Shown here: positions 18,510 through 26,785 of the stretch, in pieces
How the letters are laid out: every line of letters begins with the position of its first letter
How positions within the stretch are numbered: position 1 is the first letter of the stretch
Position numbers and translations under genes: made by a program
Assembly: GCA_020633205.1 (NCBI GenBank)
Contig: JACKEB010000012.1
Location: 744,001 to 808,000 of the forward strand
Length of the DNA stretch: 64,000 nucleotides
Origin: Polyangiaceae bacterium
Lineage (GTDB): Bacteria > Myxococcota_A > Polyangia > Polyangiales > Polyangiaceae
Direction of reading: 5' to 3'
Notes under the pieces: model-generated
What the model saw: only the letters and a program-made list of their open reading frames with translations
Databases searched by the model: none
What the model was told of the DNA's origin: nothing

Positions 18510-21500
18510 ATGGCGAACCAAAGACCAGCGAGCGCGGCGCCGCGGCCGCGCCCCGCGCGGAGCCCGCGTGGGGCGCGTTTCCTCGCGGTTTTAGATGTCA
18601 CCGCCACTGGGATCGGCGCCGCGTGGCTGGTGCTCGCGCTCGAACTCTGTGCCGTCACGCTGCTCGGTCAGCGGCGCTTCGCCAGCGTGTGGGAGATCCA
18701 GTTTGGTTCTCTGTGGCTGGCGCCAACGGCGCTGGGTCTGGCGGGGGCTTGCGGGGTCGCGGGCGCGGGTCTGGGCAGTCTGCTGAGGCGGGATTCGCTG
18801 GCCGCTCGCCGCCTCTTCGCGTCGCTGATCGGACTAGGTGCAACCGCGGCGGCGTGGTCCGTGGGCGGTGGCCGACACCTGGCTGAGCCGGTCAAACGCT
18901 TCGGCTTCGCGGCCGTGGTTGGGCTCGTCGGCGGGCTCGCGGTGCTGTGGATTGCGGCCCGCGCGGCACGCCTCGCGCGCACGCGCCCTTGGGTTTTGCG
19001 CGGCCTCGGTTGGCTGGTGGTTGTCGCATGCGAGGTGGTCAACGCGAGCGTCCTGGTGCGCCTGTACCCAGGTTTTCACGCTAGCCTGGCGATCACCGCG
19101 CTGCTTCTCGCCGCTGCAACCGCGGTGGCGAGCCGGGCTGAAAGCGCTTCTGCGACTCCAAGAAAGTACCGACTTCTGGGCTATTTCGGCGTTTGGGTGA
19201 TGAGCCTCGCCCTGGCAACGCTCTCGGCCCAGCGCCTGTCGACGTTCGACAACTATCGCATGGTGCTGCTCGACCGTGCGCCACTGCTTGGGCAGGCGGT
19301 GCTGGTCGCCGGCCGCCTGGCTCCGCCGCCGCCCATCAGCGCGGACTGCGACGGTGCCGATTGCTGGCGTCAGCTGAAGAGCGAAGGCCTGAGCCGTGAG
19401 GCGCGTGGCGCTTCAAGCCTCGACTGGCGCGGTCACGACGTGCTCCTGATCAGCATCGACGCGCTGCGCGCCGATCACGTCGGCGCGTACGGCTACGAGC
19501 GCACAACGACCCAACACATCGACGCGCTCGCGACTGGAGATCGCGACCACAGGGGCGTCGTCTTCAACTGGGCCTATTGCCCAACTCCCCACACGTCGTA
19601 CTCCGTGACGAGCTTGATGACGGGCAAGTACATGCGCCCGCTCTTGCTTCAGGGCGCTGGCGCTGACTCCGACACCTGGGCTGGGATCCTGCGTACCTAC
19701 GGTTTCCGTACGGCAGCATTCTATCCCCCCGCGGTGTTCTTCATCGACGGTGATCGCTTCCAGCCTTTCATGCAGTCGCAGCTCGGTTTCGAATACGCGA
19801 AGCAAGAGTTCTTGGAGGGAGAGGGGCGCGTCAAGCAGGTCACGAGCTACCTCGATGGTCAGCAGGAAGATCAGCGACTGTTCGTTTGGGTGCACTTGTT
19901 TGGCCCTCACGAGCCCTACGAGGCGCACCCTGGGCTGGGCTTTGGTGATCGCGATATCGATCGCTATGACTCGGAGATCGCTGCGGCGGATCGCACCGTC
20001 GGGCAGCTGGTTGAAGCGATGCGCAAGCGTCGCCCCGGCAGCATCGTGATCGTCACCTCCGATCACGGTGAAGAGTTCGGCGACCACGGCGGTCGCTACC
20101 ACGGCAGCAGCGTCTACGAGGAGCAGGTGAGGGTGCCGCTCGTGGTCTCGATCCCGGAGCAGCGCGGGAGTGAAACGGCAGCCTCCCCCCCAAAAACCAG
20201 CACCCGAGTGAATGAAGTGGTGCAGACAATCGACCTCCTGCCGACAGTGCTTGGGGCACTGGACGTGCCGATCCCACCGCGGGTGCGCGGGCGTGATCTA
20301 AGCCCAGTGATCGCTGCGGCGCGCAAGGCGCCGGCGAAGGATTCGCGACCCGCAGGCGGCTTCGCGCTCGTGGAGACGGACGCCCAGAGCTTGCTTGCCG
20401 AAGGTAGTCAGCGGTTGATTTGCGAGCGCCGCCTTGGGGCGTGCCAGCTGTTCGACCTGAATGGCGACCCCCAAGAGAAGCGCCCGGTGGACGACCCAAC
20501 TCGGCGAGAGGCGTTGCAAAAGCGCCTTAAGCAGCTGGGGGCAAGCCACGGGCGCTTCGAACAGAGCGGACGGCGAGCTGAAGGCAAGGGTTGGCCCGCA
20601 GCAATTCTGCGCGGAATGAGCGGAGACGGCGACGCGGCGCCGGAGATCGCGGCGCTGCTCGACGACGCGGACGTGGAGATCCGGCGAAAGGCAGCTGAAA
20701 TCCTGTTCGAACTCGGTCGAGCGGAGAGCGCAAGCAGCCTCGAGCTAGCCGTGCGCAGGGATGAAGACGAGAGGGTCAAGCGTTGGTCCGCGCTGGCCTT
20801 GACGCGTCTCGGGCGTGGCGCTCCACTGACCTTCGAGCTGGTCAAAGGGGACGACTCCGAGTGGCGTCGCTTGGCCGCTTTGGCGCTGGCAGAGTCCGGA
20901 GACAAACGGGGCGAAGCGATCTTGATTGCCTGGTGGAAAGACGAAGAAGCGCGTGATTTTACGCGTTCTCAGCAAATCTTGGCGGCTCTAGGCCACTTGC
21001 GCTCGGAGGACGCCGTCTGGCCCTTCGTGCAATCCCTGGACGACGTGCGCCTGCGCCCCTACATCGCGCGCGCGCTGGCACAGATCGGCGAAGACGTGGC
21101 GCGCGTGCCCCTCGCAAAGGCGCTCTCCAAGGAGCGCTATCAGAGCGCGCGGGTGGCGCTCACCGAGTCTTTGGTGGAGCTTGGAGCGACCGCGGAACTG
21201 GTCGAGCCCCTCAAGCATTTCCTCGGGGTACCAGATCCCTTGGCTGGTGGCGTCGGGTTTGCCCGCGAAGCGAAGATCTTGGACCGCCTGGGTGGCCCCG
21301 ATGGTCGACACCTCGCGAAGCTCGAGAAGCAGGCTGGGCTCGGGGTTCAGCTGCTCCTGGTCGTGCCCAAAGGTGGCAACGGCAAGGGCGTCCGGGCGCT
21401 CGTTCGGGCACAGAGCGAGGCGGGAGGTAAAGTGTATATCGGGCCCGAACAGGTAGTGCTCAAGTACGACCGTCACGGCGTGCCGCGCAGCCCGAAGGAC

Positions 21501-21737
21501 CTGCCGCGGATCAACTACGACCAGGCGACGGTGCTCGAGGTCCCTGCGAGCACTGCTCCCGTGGAGGTCTGGTCTCAGCTCGGCGACGCCGTCGGGGCCA
21601 AACCGGGCAAGCCCGTGAACGTCGTCGTGTTTGCGGAGCGCGGGGTCAGCCTGCTTGGCCTGGCGCTGGTCCCGCTCAGCGACGAGCTGCCGCCTCCGCC
21701 CCCCAAGCCCTGGAAACCTGGTCAAAAAGAAGAATAG
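18510..21737 (+). CDS. Membrane sulfatase-superfamily protein with HEAT repeats
   Basis: 1075 residues. The N-terminal 265 residues hold about six to seven TM segments. Residues about 309-640 form an alkaline-phosphatase-superfamily (sulfatase-type) domain: metal-ligand Asp317 in LLISIDALRADHVGAYGY, later VIVTSDHGEEFGDHGG and RVPLVV. At the nucleophile site the sequence is CPTPHTSYSVTSLMTG. Aligned back from the SLMTG anchor, Thr362 sits where classical sulfatases have Cys/Ser in CxPxR. This favours a phospho-transferase/phosphatase-like Thr nucleophile and no formylglycine. HEAT-like repeats follow (about 650-900), then an unclassified C-terminal region ending in Pro/Lys. It starts 30 bp after greA. 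The substrate is unknown; an extracytoplasmic polymer or lipid headgroup is plausible. Confidence 0.85.
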   Translation: MANQRPASAAPRPRPARSPRGARFLAVLDVTATGIGAAWLVLALELCAVTLLGQRRFASVWEIQFGSLWLAPTALGLAGACGVAGAGLGSLLRRDSLAARRLFASLIGLGATAAAWSVGGGRHLAEPVKRFGFAAVVGLVGGLAVLWIAARAARLARTRPWVLRGLGWLVVVACEVVNASVLVRLYPGFHASLAITALLLAAATAVASRAESASATPRKYRLLGYFGVWVMSLALATLSAQRLSTFDNYRMVLLDRAPLLGQAVLVAGRLAPPPPISADCDGADCWRQLKSEGLSREARGASSLDWRGHDVLLISIDALRADHVGAYGYERTTTQHIDALATGDRDHRGVVFNWAYCPTPHTSYSVTSLMTGKYMRPLLLQGAGADSDTWAGILRTYGFRTAAFYPPAVFFIDGDRFQPFMQSQLGFEYAKQEFLEGEGRVKQVTSYLDGQQEDQRLFVWVHLFGPHEPYEAHPGLGFGDRDIDRYDSEIAAADRTVGQLVEAMRKRRPGSIVIVTSDHGEEFGDHGGRYHGSSVYEEQVRVPLVVSIPEQRGSETAASPPKTSTRVNEVVQTIDLLPTVLGALDVPIPPRVRGRDLSPVIAAARKAPAKDSRPAGGFALVETDAQSLLAEGSQRLICERRLGACQLFDLNGDPQEKRPVDDPTRREALQKRLKQLGASHGRFEQSGRRAEGKGWPAAILRGMSGDGDAAPEIAALLDDADVEIRRKAAEILFELGRAESASSLELAVRRDEDERVKRWSALALTRLGRGAPLTFELVKGDDSEWRRLAALALAESGDKRGEAILIAWWKDEEARDFTRSQQILAALGHLRSEDAVWPFVQSLDDVRLRPYIARALAQIGEDVARVPLAKALSKERYQSARVALTESLVELGATAELVEPLKHFLGVPDPLAGGVGFAREAKILDRLGGPDGRHLAKLEKQAGLGVQLLLVVPKGGNGKGVRALVRAQSEAGGKVYIGPEQVVLKYDRHGVPRSPKDLPRINYDQATVLEVPASTAPVEVWSQLGDAVGAKPGKPVNVVVFAERGVSLLGLALVPLSDELPPPPPKPWKPGQKEE

Positions 21738-21791
21738 GCGGGGGTGGGGGAGAGGGAACGCTGAGAGGCTTCCCAGAGGCCCCGATGATGC

Positions 21792-21797
21792 TATACG
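21792..21797 (+). promoter_or_regulatory. -10 hexamer of a probable leaderless promoter
   Basis: TATACG within GCTATACG, followed by seven bases and the GTG start at 21805. The octamer GCTATACG is identical to the one before the gene at 9659, with the same spacing to the start codon. The -35 region is weak (CTTCCC at 21769). Confidence 0.45.
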
Positions 21798-21804
21798 GGC
21801 GCCG

Positions 21805-23082
21805 GTGGCAGAGCAGAAGAAGAAGTCGTCCCGCCGCGCTCAGCGCCGCGCCCGTGAAGAACAAGAGCTGAAGAGCTCGAAGGCGAAGAAGCGCGCCGAG
21901 GTCGAGGCGGAAGAAGAGGACACCGAGGACGCAGACTCGGAAGACGAAGCCGACGACGAATCGGAGGACGACGCCGAGTCCGACGAGGAGGAGGCGGAGG
22001 AAACCTCGGACGACGGCGAAGAAGACTCCGAAGAAGAGGAAGAGGACATTCGCAAGATCCGCGACCGCAACAAGCGGTTGCGAGCGAAGGCCGCCGCCAA
22101 GCGCCGTCAGCGTCGCCGTCAAGAAGCCGCGCAGGCCGTGGGCCTCGACGCCGGTGAGATGGTCGACGACGTGTTGGCGCGCTCGAGCGCCAAAGCCGGT
22201 CGCTTCATCAAGAACAACTTCAAGGTGCTGCAGTGGGTCATCATCGTGGGCCTCGTTGGCACCGTCGGTTGGTACGTCTACAGCTACGTCCACAAGCAAG
22301 AGGAAGCCAAGGCGACGGATGCCCTGATGAAGGGTATCCGCGCGGAAAATGGCTCCACCGAAGACCAGCAGCAGCTGCCTGAAGAGATGGGCGTGCAAAC
22401 CTTCAAAGACCATCAGGCGCGCTTGAAAGCCGCTGAAGAAGCCTATCGCGAGGCACTGAAGGACGCGGCGGAACCCGCCGGGCAAGCGCTCGCCCACCTC
22501 GGCCTGGCTGGCGTGCTCTTTGACCAAGCCAAATACGAGGACGCAAAGGCGGAGTACGAGAGCGTGCTCGGCTCGGCGCTCTCCGGCGTGGACCTCGACG
22601 TGCAGGCTCGCGCGACGGAAGGCGCGGCGCTCTCGGTTGAAGCCAAGGGCGACAAGAAGGCCGCTCTCGAGCTGTACAAGAAGCTCGAAGGCATCGAAGG
22701 CTACAAGCCCCTCGGTCAGTACCACCAGGCTCGTCTGGCGCTTGAAGCGGGGGACAAGGAAGGCGCCAAGAAGCTGCTGCTCGAGGTGAACGAGAAGCTG
22801 CGCGACGACAAGTTCGCCCGCCAGGGCTACGTCTACGGCATGAGCTTGCAGATGCTTGCGGCTCTCGACCCCCAGGCGGCCGAAGAGGCGCAGAAGAAGA
22901 TCGTCGAGAGCCCGGAAGAGCAGCTGAAGAAGCTTCAAGAGATGGAGGAGCGCCTGAAGAACCTGCAGGGCCCAGCAGGAGACATCCTGAAGAAGCTTGG
23001 CATCGGTCCTGACGGCAAGCCGCTCAAGCCAGCTCCGAGCGGTACACCCGCTCCCGCTCCCGCTCCTAGCGGAGGCGAGTGA
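21805..23082 (+). CDS. YfgM-like single-pass membrane protein with TPR domain
   Basis: 425 residues from the GTG at 21805, which is the first plausible start after the sulfatase gene. Residues 1-33 are basic, 34-81 almost entirely Asp/Glu/Ser, 82-110 strongly basic, then one TM helix at 141-162 (VLQWVIIVGLVGTVGWYVYS) and a periplasmic TPR region (AHLGLAGVLFDQAKYEDAKAEYESVL; GKALELYKKL-like unit) ending in a Pro/Ala tail. The single TM plus TPR and the coupled BamB-like gene downstream recall the yfgM-bamB pair of other Proteobacteria, where YfgM acts with periplasmic chaperones at the translocon. The charged N-terminal extension is unusual. Confidence 0.75.
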   Translation: MAEQKKKSSRRAQRRAREEQELKSSKAKKRAEVEAEEEDTEDADSEDEADDESEDDAESDEEEAEETSDDGEEDSEEEEEDIRKIRDRNKRLRAKAAAKRRQRRRQEAAQAVGLDAGEMVDDVLARSSAKAGRFIKNNFKVLQWVIIVGLVGTVGWYVYSYVHKQEEAKATDALMKGIRAENGSTEDQQQLPEEMGVQTFKDHQARLKAAEEAYREALKDAAEPAGQALAHLGLAGVLFDQAKYEDAKAEYESVLGSALSGVDLDVQARATEGAALSVEAKGDKKAALELYKKLEGIEGYKPLGQYHQARLALEAGDKEGAKKLLLEVNEKLRDDKFARQGYVYGMSLQMLAALDPQAAEEAQKKIVESPEEQLKKLQEMEERLKNLQGPAGDILKKLGIGPDGKPLKPAPSGTPAPAPAPSGGE

Positions 23083-24323
23083 AGCGCCTCGGGCTCGTCG
23101 CCGCACTGCTCTTCAGCGTCGGCCTTCCGGCGTGCGAGGCGGTGCGAACCGGCGCCAACCCCGAAGTGCCCAACTGGGCCCATCGCCCAAGCTGGGCGAT
23201 CGAAGTGGAGTACCGGCGCACGCTGCTGGCGGAGAGCCGCAAGGTGGGCGAGCCGTACGAACGGGGTCAGCCGGAGATCGACGTTGCGGGGCGACGGGTG
23301 TTCGTCGGCTCGAGCGATCACGGGCTCTACGCACTGAACGCCGTGAACGGCGACACGCTCTGGCGCTTCGAGACGCTGGGGCCTGTGCAGTGCGAGCCGC
23401 TCTACGATCCAGAGGAAGATGTCGTCTACTTCGGCAGCAACGACGGCGCGCTGTACCGCGTTCGGGCGCGTGACGGGAAGCTCCTGTGGCGCTTCATGTC
23501 GAACGCCGAGATCAACAAGCGGCCGGTGCTCTACAACGGCTTGCTGTACGTCGTGAACGCCAACGACACGTTACTCGCCATCGAGCCGAGCTCAGGCAAG
23601 GTGCGCTGGGGACAGCACCGCGCGCCCGCACTCGGGATGGAAGTGGCGGGGCACTCCGGAGTGCTCGTGTGGCAAGGCCTGGCGTATCTCGCGTACAGCG
23701 ACGGCAACGTCATCGCGTATGACGCGAAGACGGGCGAGGAGCGCTGGCAGCCCGTCGACCTCTCGGCGGAGGCCGAGCAGCTGCTTGGAGACGTACCCCA
23801 GTACCTCGACGTGGACACCACGCCGGAGGCGCTGGTGCTGCCCGACGGTCCGGCGATTGGGGTCGGAAGCTACGAAGGCGGCGTGTACGCGCTAGACGCC
23901 GAGACGGGCAACCAGCTGTGGTCCAACCCGGCGATTGCTGGCGTTACGGATCTCATGCACTGGCAAGAGCCGGGGCACCCGGATCCTCAAGGCGGCCCAG
24001 CCATCGAGGCGCGCGATCTGCTGATCGCTTCGACCGGAACCAGTGGTCTGTGGGCGCTCGAGCCCGCGACCGGCGAAACGGTGTGGCATCGAGATTTGCC
24101 GGACGGCGGTGTTTCGCGCCCGGTGCCGATTGCCGGTGCGCTGCTGTTCTCGACGTCTCAGCGCGGGCTCTACCTGGTTTCGCCTTTGAATGGGGGCGTC
24201 ATCGATGGGATCCACACGGGCATGGGACTCTCGATGGCTCCTGCCGCGCACGGTAACCGTGCGTTTGTGCTGACCAACGAGGGGAAGTTCCTAGCGCTGC
24301 ACGTCAGTGCTCCGGGCCGCTGA
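23079..24323 (+). CDS. bamB: BamB-like beta-propeller lipoprotein (PQQ-repeat)
   Basis: 414 residues. Signal peptide with lipobox GLPAC, lipid Cys19. The mature protein has at least six PQQ-type beta-propeller blades (GSSDHGLYALNAVNGDTLWRF; GSNDGALYRVRARDGKLLWRF; GLWALEPATGETVWHRDL). BamB is an accessory lipoprotein of the BAM complex; other PQQ-propeller lipoproteins exist, so the precise role is inferred from the YfgM-like gene to which it is coupled. It starts at a GTG overlapping the previous stop by four bases. Its 3' end overlaps the convergent GT39-like gene by 33 bp. Confidence 0.82.
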   Translation: MKRLGLVAALLFSVGLPACEAVRTGANPEVPNWAHRPSWAIEVEYRRTLLAESRKVGEPYERGQPEIDVAGRRVFVGSSDHGLYALNAVNGDTLWRFETLGPVQCEPLYDPEEDVVYFGSNDGALYRVRARDGKLLWRFMSNAEINKRPVLYNGLLYVVNANDTLLAIEPSSGKVRWGQHRAPALGMEVAGHSGVLVWQGLAYLAYSDGNVIAYDAKTGEERWQPVDLSAEAEQLLGDVPQYLDVDTTPEALVLPDGPAIGVGSYEGGVYALDAETGNQLWSNPAIAGVTDLMHWQEPGHPDPQGGPAIEARDLLIASTGTSGLWALEPATGETVWHRDLPDGGVSRPVPIAGALLFSTSQRGLYLVSPLNGGVIDGIHTGMGLSMAPAAHGNRAFVLTNEGKFLALHVSAPGR

Positions 24324-25781
24324 ACGGCGCGTCCAAAGCAGGACGCCGTTCACCGTCTTGGTGTGCTTCCAGCCATCCACGCGTAGGCCGTAGTAGACCA
24401 GCGGCGACGTGAGGCTGCCTGAAGCGAACACTTCGGGCGGCGCTTCACCTTCTGCGGCACTCAAGAGTTCAGCGTCGGTGAGCAGCTTGTAGCGCTCGCG
24501 TTCTTCAGCAGAGACGCGCGAACCGACGATGCGGGTGAAGGGGGAGTCGGCGGCCCGCACCCGCGGGCTCCGGGATGCCACGAGATAGCTTGGCTGTGAG
24601 CTCGAGACGCTCGCGCCAGCGGCGAGCGCGTCTATCGCCTTAGCCACTTCGTCCTCTTTGGCTGGGCGACGGGGCGAGTCGAGCGCGGCGTAGCTCATGC
24701 AGAATGATATTGCCGCAGGGATACAGAGTAGGGTCGCCCCGACAAGCAGCGGCTTGCTCGACCGGCTGAGGGCGATCGCGCAAGCGACAGCGAGAAACGG
24801 CAAGACGAGTACGAAGTATTGAGCGTGCGGCTTGACGGGGATGAACGCGGTGAGTGCCGTGACGCCGCCAAGCGCAAGGTAGCGCCGCGCCACGCCTGGC
24901 AGGTTGGAGTAGCCAATCACGCAGCCCACCACGAGCGCGGCGAGCAAGGAGTTCTGAGTCGAGAAGGGACTGCCGATGGTGCCCAGACCGAAGAGCTCCG
25001 ACAGCGCAGAGCGCGCGTAGTACCAGCTACGCTCACCGCCTGGGTACAAGCCGTGGAAGGTCACGTTGTCGAACCAAAACCTGCTCGGTGAGAGCACAGC
25101 GAGCAGCAATGCGGGAGAACAGCCGAAGGCAAGGCCGCTCCCAAAGCGCGCAGCGCTTCGCAACCGACTGCTCGAAGCAATGTCGGCGTTTGCCGCGAAC
25201 CAAGCGAGGGGCAGGGCTAGCGGAAGGAACGTTGCGCGACACAAGATGCACGCGCCGAGCAGCGCGCCGCCTGCCGCGAGGCGTGCGGTCGACTTGGCGT
25301 GCAGCGTGACCGCGCTCGCTGCCATCGCGAAGAACAGCGCCGGAGCGAGCGATTTGGCAGGCGTGAGCCAGAGCGGGCAAAGTGGATTGGCAACCAGAAG
25401 CAGCAGCGCGGCGACTGCGGCGAGTCGTCCCGCGTGCTTGCGGGCAACGTGGAAGACGACACCTAGCGTGAGCGAAGCCATCAGCCAGGGCAGCACTCGG
25501 CCGGCGCTCATGCTGCTACCGAGGACCGCTTGAGCGGCGCCATACAGGTACGGGGTCCCAGGTAGCTGGGGAAACGCAAAGTGAACATAGGGCAGCTCGC
25601 CGTGCATCACGCGCTGTGCCGCGAGCAGGTAGACGCCTTCATCATCGTCGGTCACGCGCCACTGGCTGAACCACCAAAGGTAGAGCGCCGCCGCAACCAC
25701 GAGCAGGTAGTCCGCGCTTGCGCCGAGGCGCCGCAGCCACCCCACGAGATGGGTGCGCCGTGCATCCGGGGGGAAGCTCAT
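24291..25781 (-). CDS. Multi-pass membrane protein, GT39/PMT-like glycosyltransferase
   Basis: 496 residues from the ATG at 25781. About ten hydrophobic segments follow an N-terminal WWFSQWRVTDDDEGVYLLAAQRVMHGELPYV. The acidic DDDE at 45-48 after TM1, with the GELPYVHFAFPQLPGT loop, matches GT-C fold (GT39-like) enzymes that use polyprenyl-phosphate sugars. The C-terminal 110 residues appear soluble. The acceptor and sugar are unknown. Its ATG lies two bases after the stop of the winged-helix fusion gene, so the pair is an operon and the membrane enzyme may be controlled by that regulator. Confidence 0.78.
   Translation of the reverse strand: MSFPPDARRTHLVGWLRRLGASADYLLVVAAALYLWWFSQWRVTDDDEGVYLLAAQRVMHGELPYVHFAFPQLPGTPYLYGAAQAVLGSSMSAGRVLPWLMASLTLGVVFHVARKHAGRLAAVAALLLLVANPLCPLWLTPAKSLAPALFFAMAASAVTLHAKSTARLAAGGALLGACILCRATFLPLALPLAWFAANADIASSSRLRSAARFGSGLAFGCSPALLLAVLSPSRFWFDNVTFHGLYPGGERSWYYARSALSELFGLGTIGSPFSTQNSLLAALVVGCVIGYSNLPGVARRYLALGGVTALTAFIPVKPHAQYFVLVLPFLAVACAIALSRSSKPLLVGATLLCIPAAISFCMSYAALDSPRRPAKEDEVAKAIDALAAGASVSSSQPSYLVASRSPRVRAADSPFTRIVGSRVSAEERERYKLLTDAELLSAAEGEAPPEVFASGSLTSPLVYYGLRVDGWKHTKTVNGVLLWTRRSAARSTDVQR
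24322..24351 (+). terminator. Hairpin at the 3' end of the BamB-like gene
   Basis: GAACGGC and GTCC on the left pair with GGAC and GCCGTTC on the right (24322-24334 with 24341-24351), with a 2-nt bulge and a 6-nt loop. It starts at the bamB stop codon but lies inside the last codons of the convergent membrane-protein gene. Confidence 0.4.
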
Positions 25782-25783
25782 AG

Positions 25784-26785
25784 TTACTCGAAGGTGGCGC
25801 CTGCCTGAGACAGCACCCGGCGCACTACAGCATTCGCGTTGAGCACCTGTAAACGCACCTCTGGATGCGCTCTCTGCCAAACGCTAAAAATCTCCTGGGC
25901 GAATCCAAGTCCGACGCCATCGACGCCCTTGAAGTCGAGGCGTACGTCTCGCAACGTCTCCATGCCGCGCAGCAGCGCCTGTGCTTCCGCACGCGAGACG
26001 AACCGCGCGCCGTGCTCAAACAGCTTCACATGGCCGGTCGCGCTGAGTGGGCTACTGCCTGGCAGTGTGGAACGCTGAAGATCCCGCCACTCCGCTTCAG
26101 TAAGTGGATCTAGCTCGCAGCGCGCCGTCGTACCGACGCTGCCAGGCGCCTCACTCAAGAGCTGATCTCCGCGGCGGTTGTCTTGCACCCAGCACAGGCC
26201 GTTCGCGACCAACTCGAAGCGCTGACACGCTGCAGCCACCAGGAACAGCCCGCGACCGAAATGGGCCGCTGGTTGAGTCGTGAGCGGGCCCTTGGAGAGC
26301 GCGAACAGCGCGTCCAAGTCGCTCGGCAGCTTCAAGCGCTCGCGGATCCGCGTAAACAGCCCCAGGCCAGTATCGCGAATCTCGAAGCGGATCAGGTTGG
26401 GGTGAGAGCGGCAGCGCAGCTCGGCGGAGGCCGCGGCGGCGTGGGATTCAGCATTGCTCAGGAGCTCTACAAAGCAGGCGCGCGTGAGCTCTTCTGCCGC
26501 CTGGGTTGCTTCCTCAGGGATCAGCAGATCACGCACCGCGCTCCAGGTTCCTGCCACATCGGGGTCCGCCAGATCGACGCGGAAAGCCCCGGGGGGCGAC
26601 TTCGGTAAGTAGTAGCGCGTCGCTCGGGCGCGACCCGTGACGGCGAGCTCGCCACTTTCTACCAACGCCCGTAGGTGACGGTGCACAGCCTGCCGGGTGT
26701 AGTTGGTCTTTTCGCTAATTTCCGTGCAGTTAATAGAGCCGTGTTTCCGCGCGAGATCGAGCAGGAGAGGGCGCAAGTCGCTCAT
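25784..26785 (-). CDS. Winged-helix / GHKL-ATPase / STAS-like fusion regulator
   Basis: 333 residues in three parts. Residues 1-60 form a winged helix-turn-helix (ISEKTNYTRQAVHRHLRALVESGELAV). Residues about 85-215 form a GHKL histidine-kinase-like ATPase with N-box ELLSNAESH (107-115), G1 DTGLGLF (138-144) and G2 GRGLF (177-181). Residues about 255-333 look like a STAS-like DUF4325 domain (FVSRAEAQALLRGMETLRDVRLDFKGVDGVGLGFAQEIF). No phospho-acceptor His domain is present. The parts resemble the anti-sigma kinase and antagonist of an RsbW/RsbV partner switch, joined to a DNA-binding domain in one chain. The ATG at 26785 has no Shine-Dalgarno. A -10-like TACGAT ends six bases upstream, and repeat boxes extend beyond it. 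Confidence 0.82.
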   Translation of the reverse strand: MSDLRPLLLDLARKHGSINCTEISEKTNYTRQAVHRHLRALVESGELAVTGRARATRYYLPKSPPGAFRVDLADPDVAGTWSAVRDLLIPEEATQAAEELTRACFVELLSNAESHAAAASAELRCRSHPNLIRFEIRDTGLGLFTRIRERLKLPSDLDALFALSKGPLTTQPAAHFGRGLFLVAAACQRFELVANGLCWVQDNRRGDQLLSEAPGSVGTTARCELDPLTEAEWRDLQRSTLPGSSPLSATGHVKLFEHGARFVSRAEAQALLRGMETLRDVRLDFKGVDGVGLGFAQEIFSVWQRAHPEVRLQVLNANAVVRRVLSQAGATFE

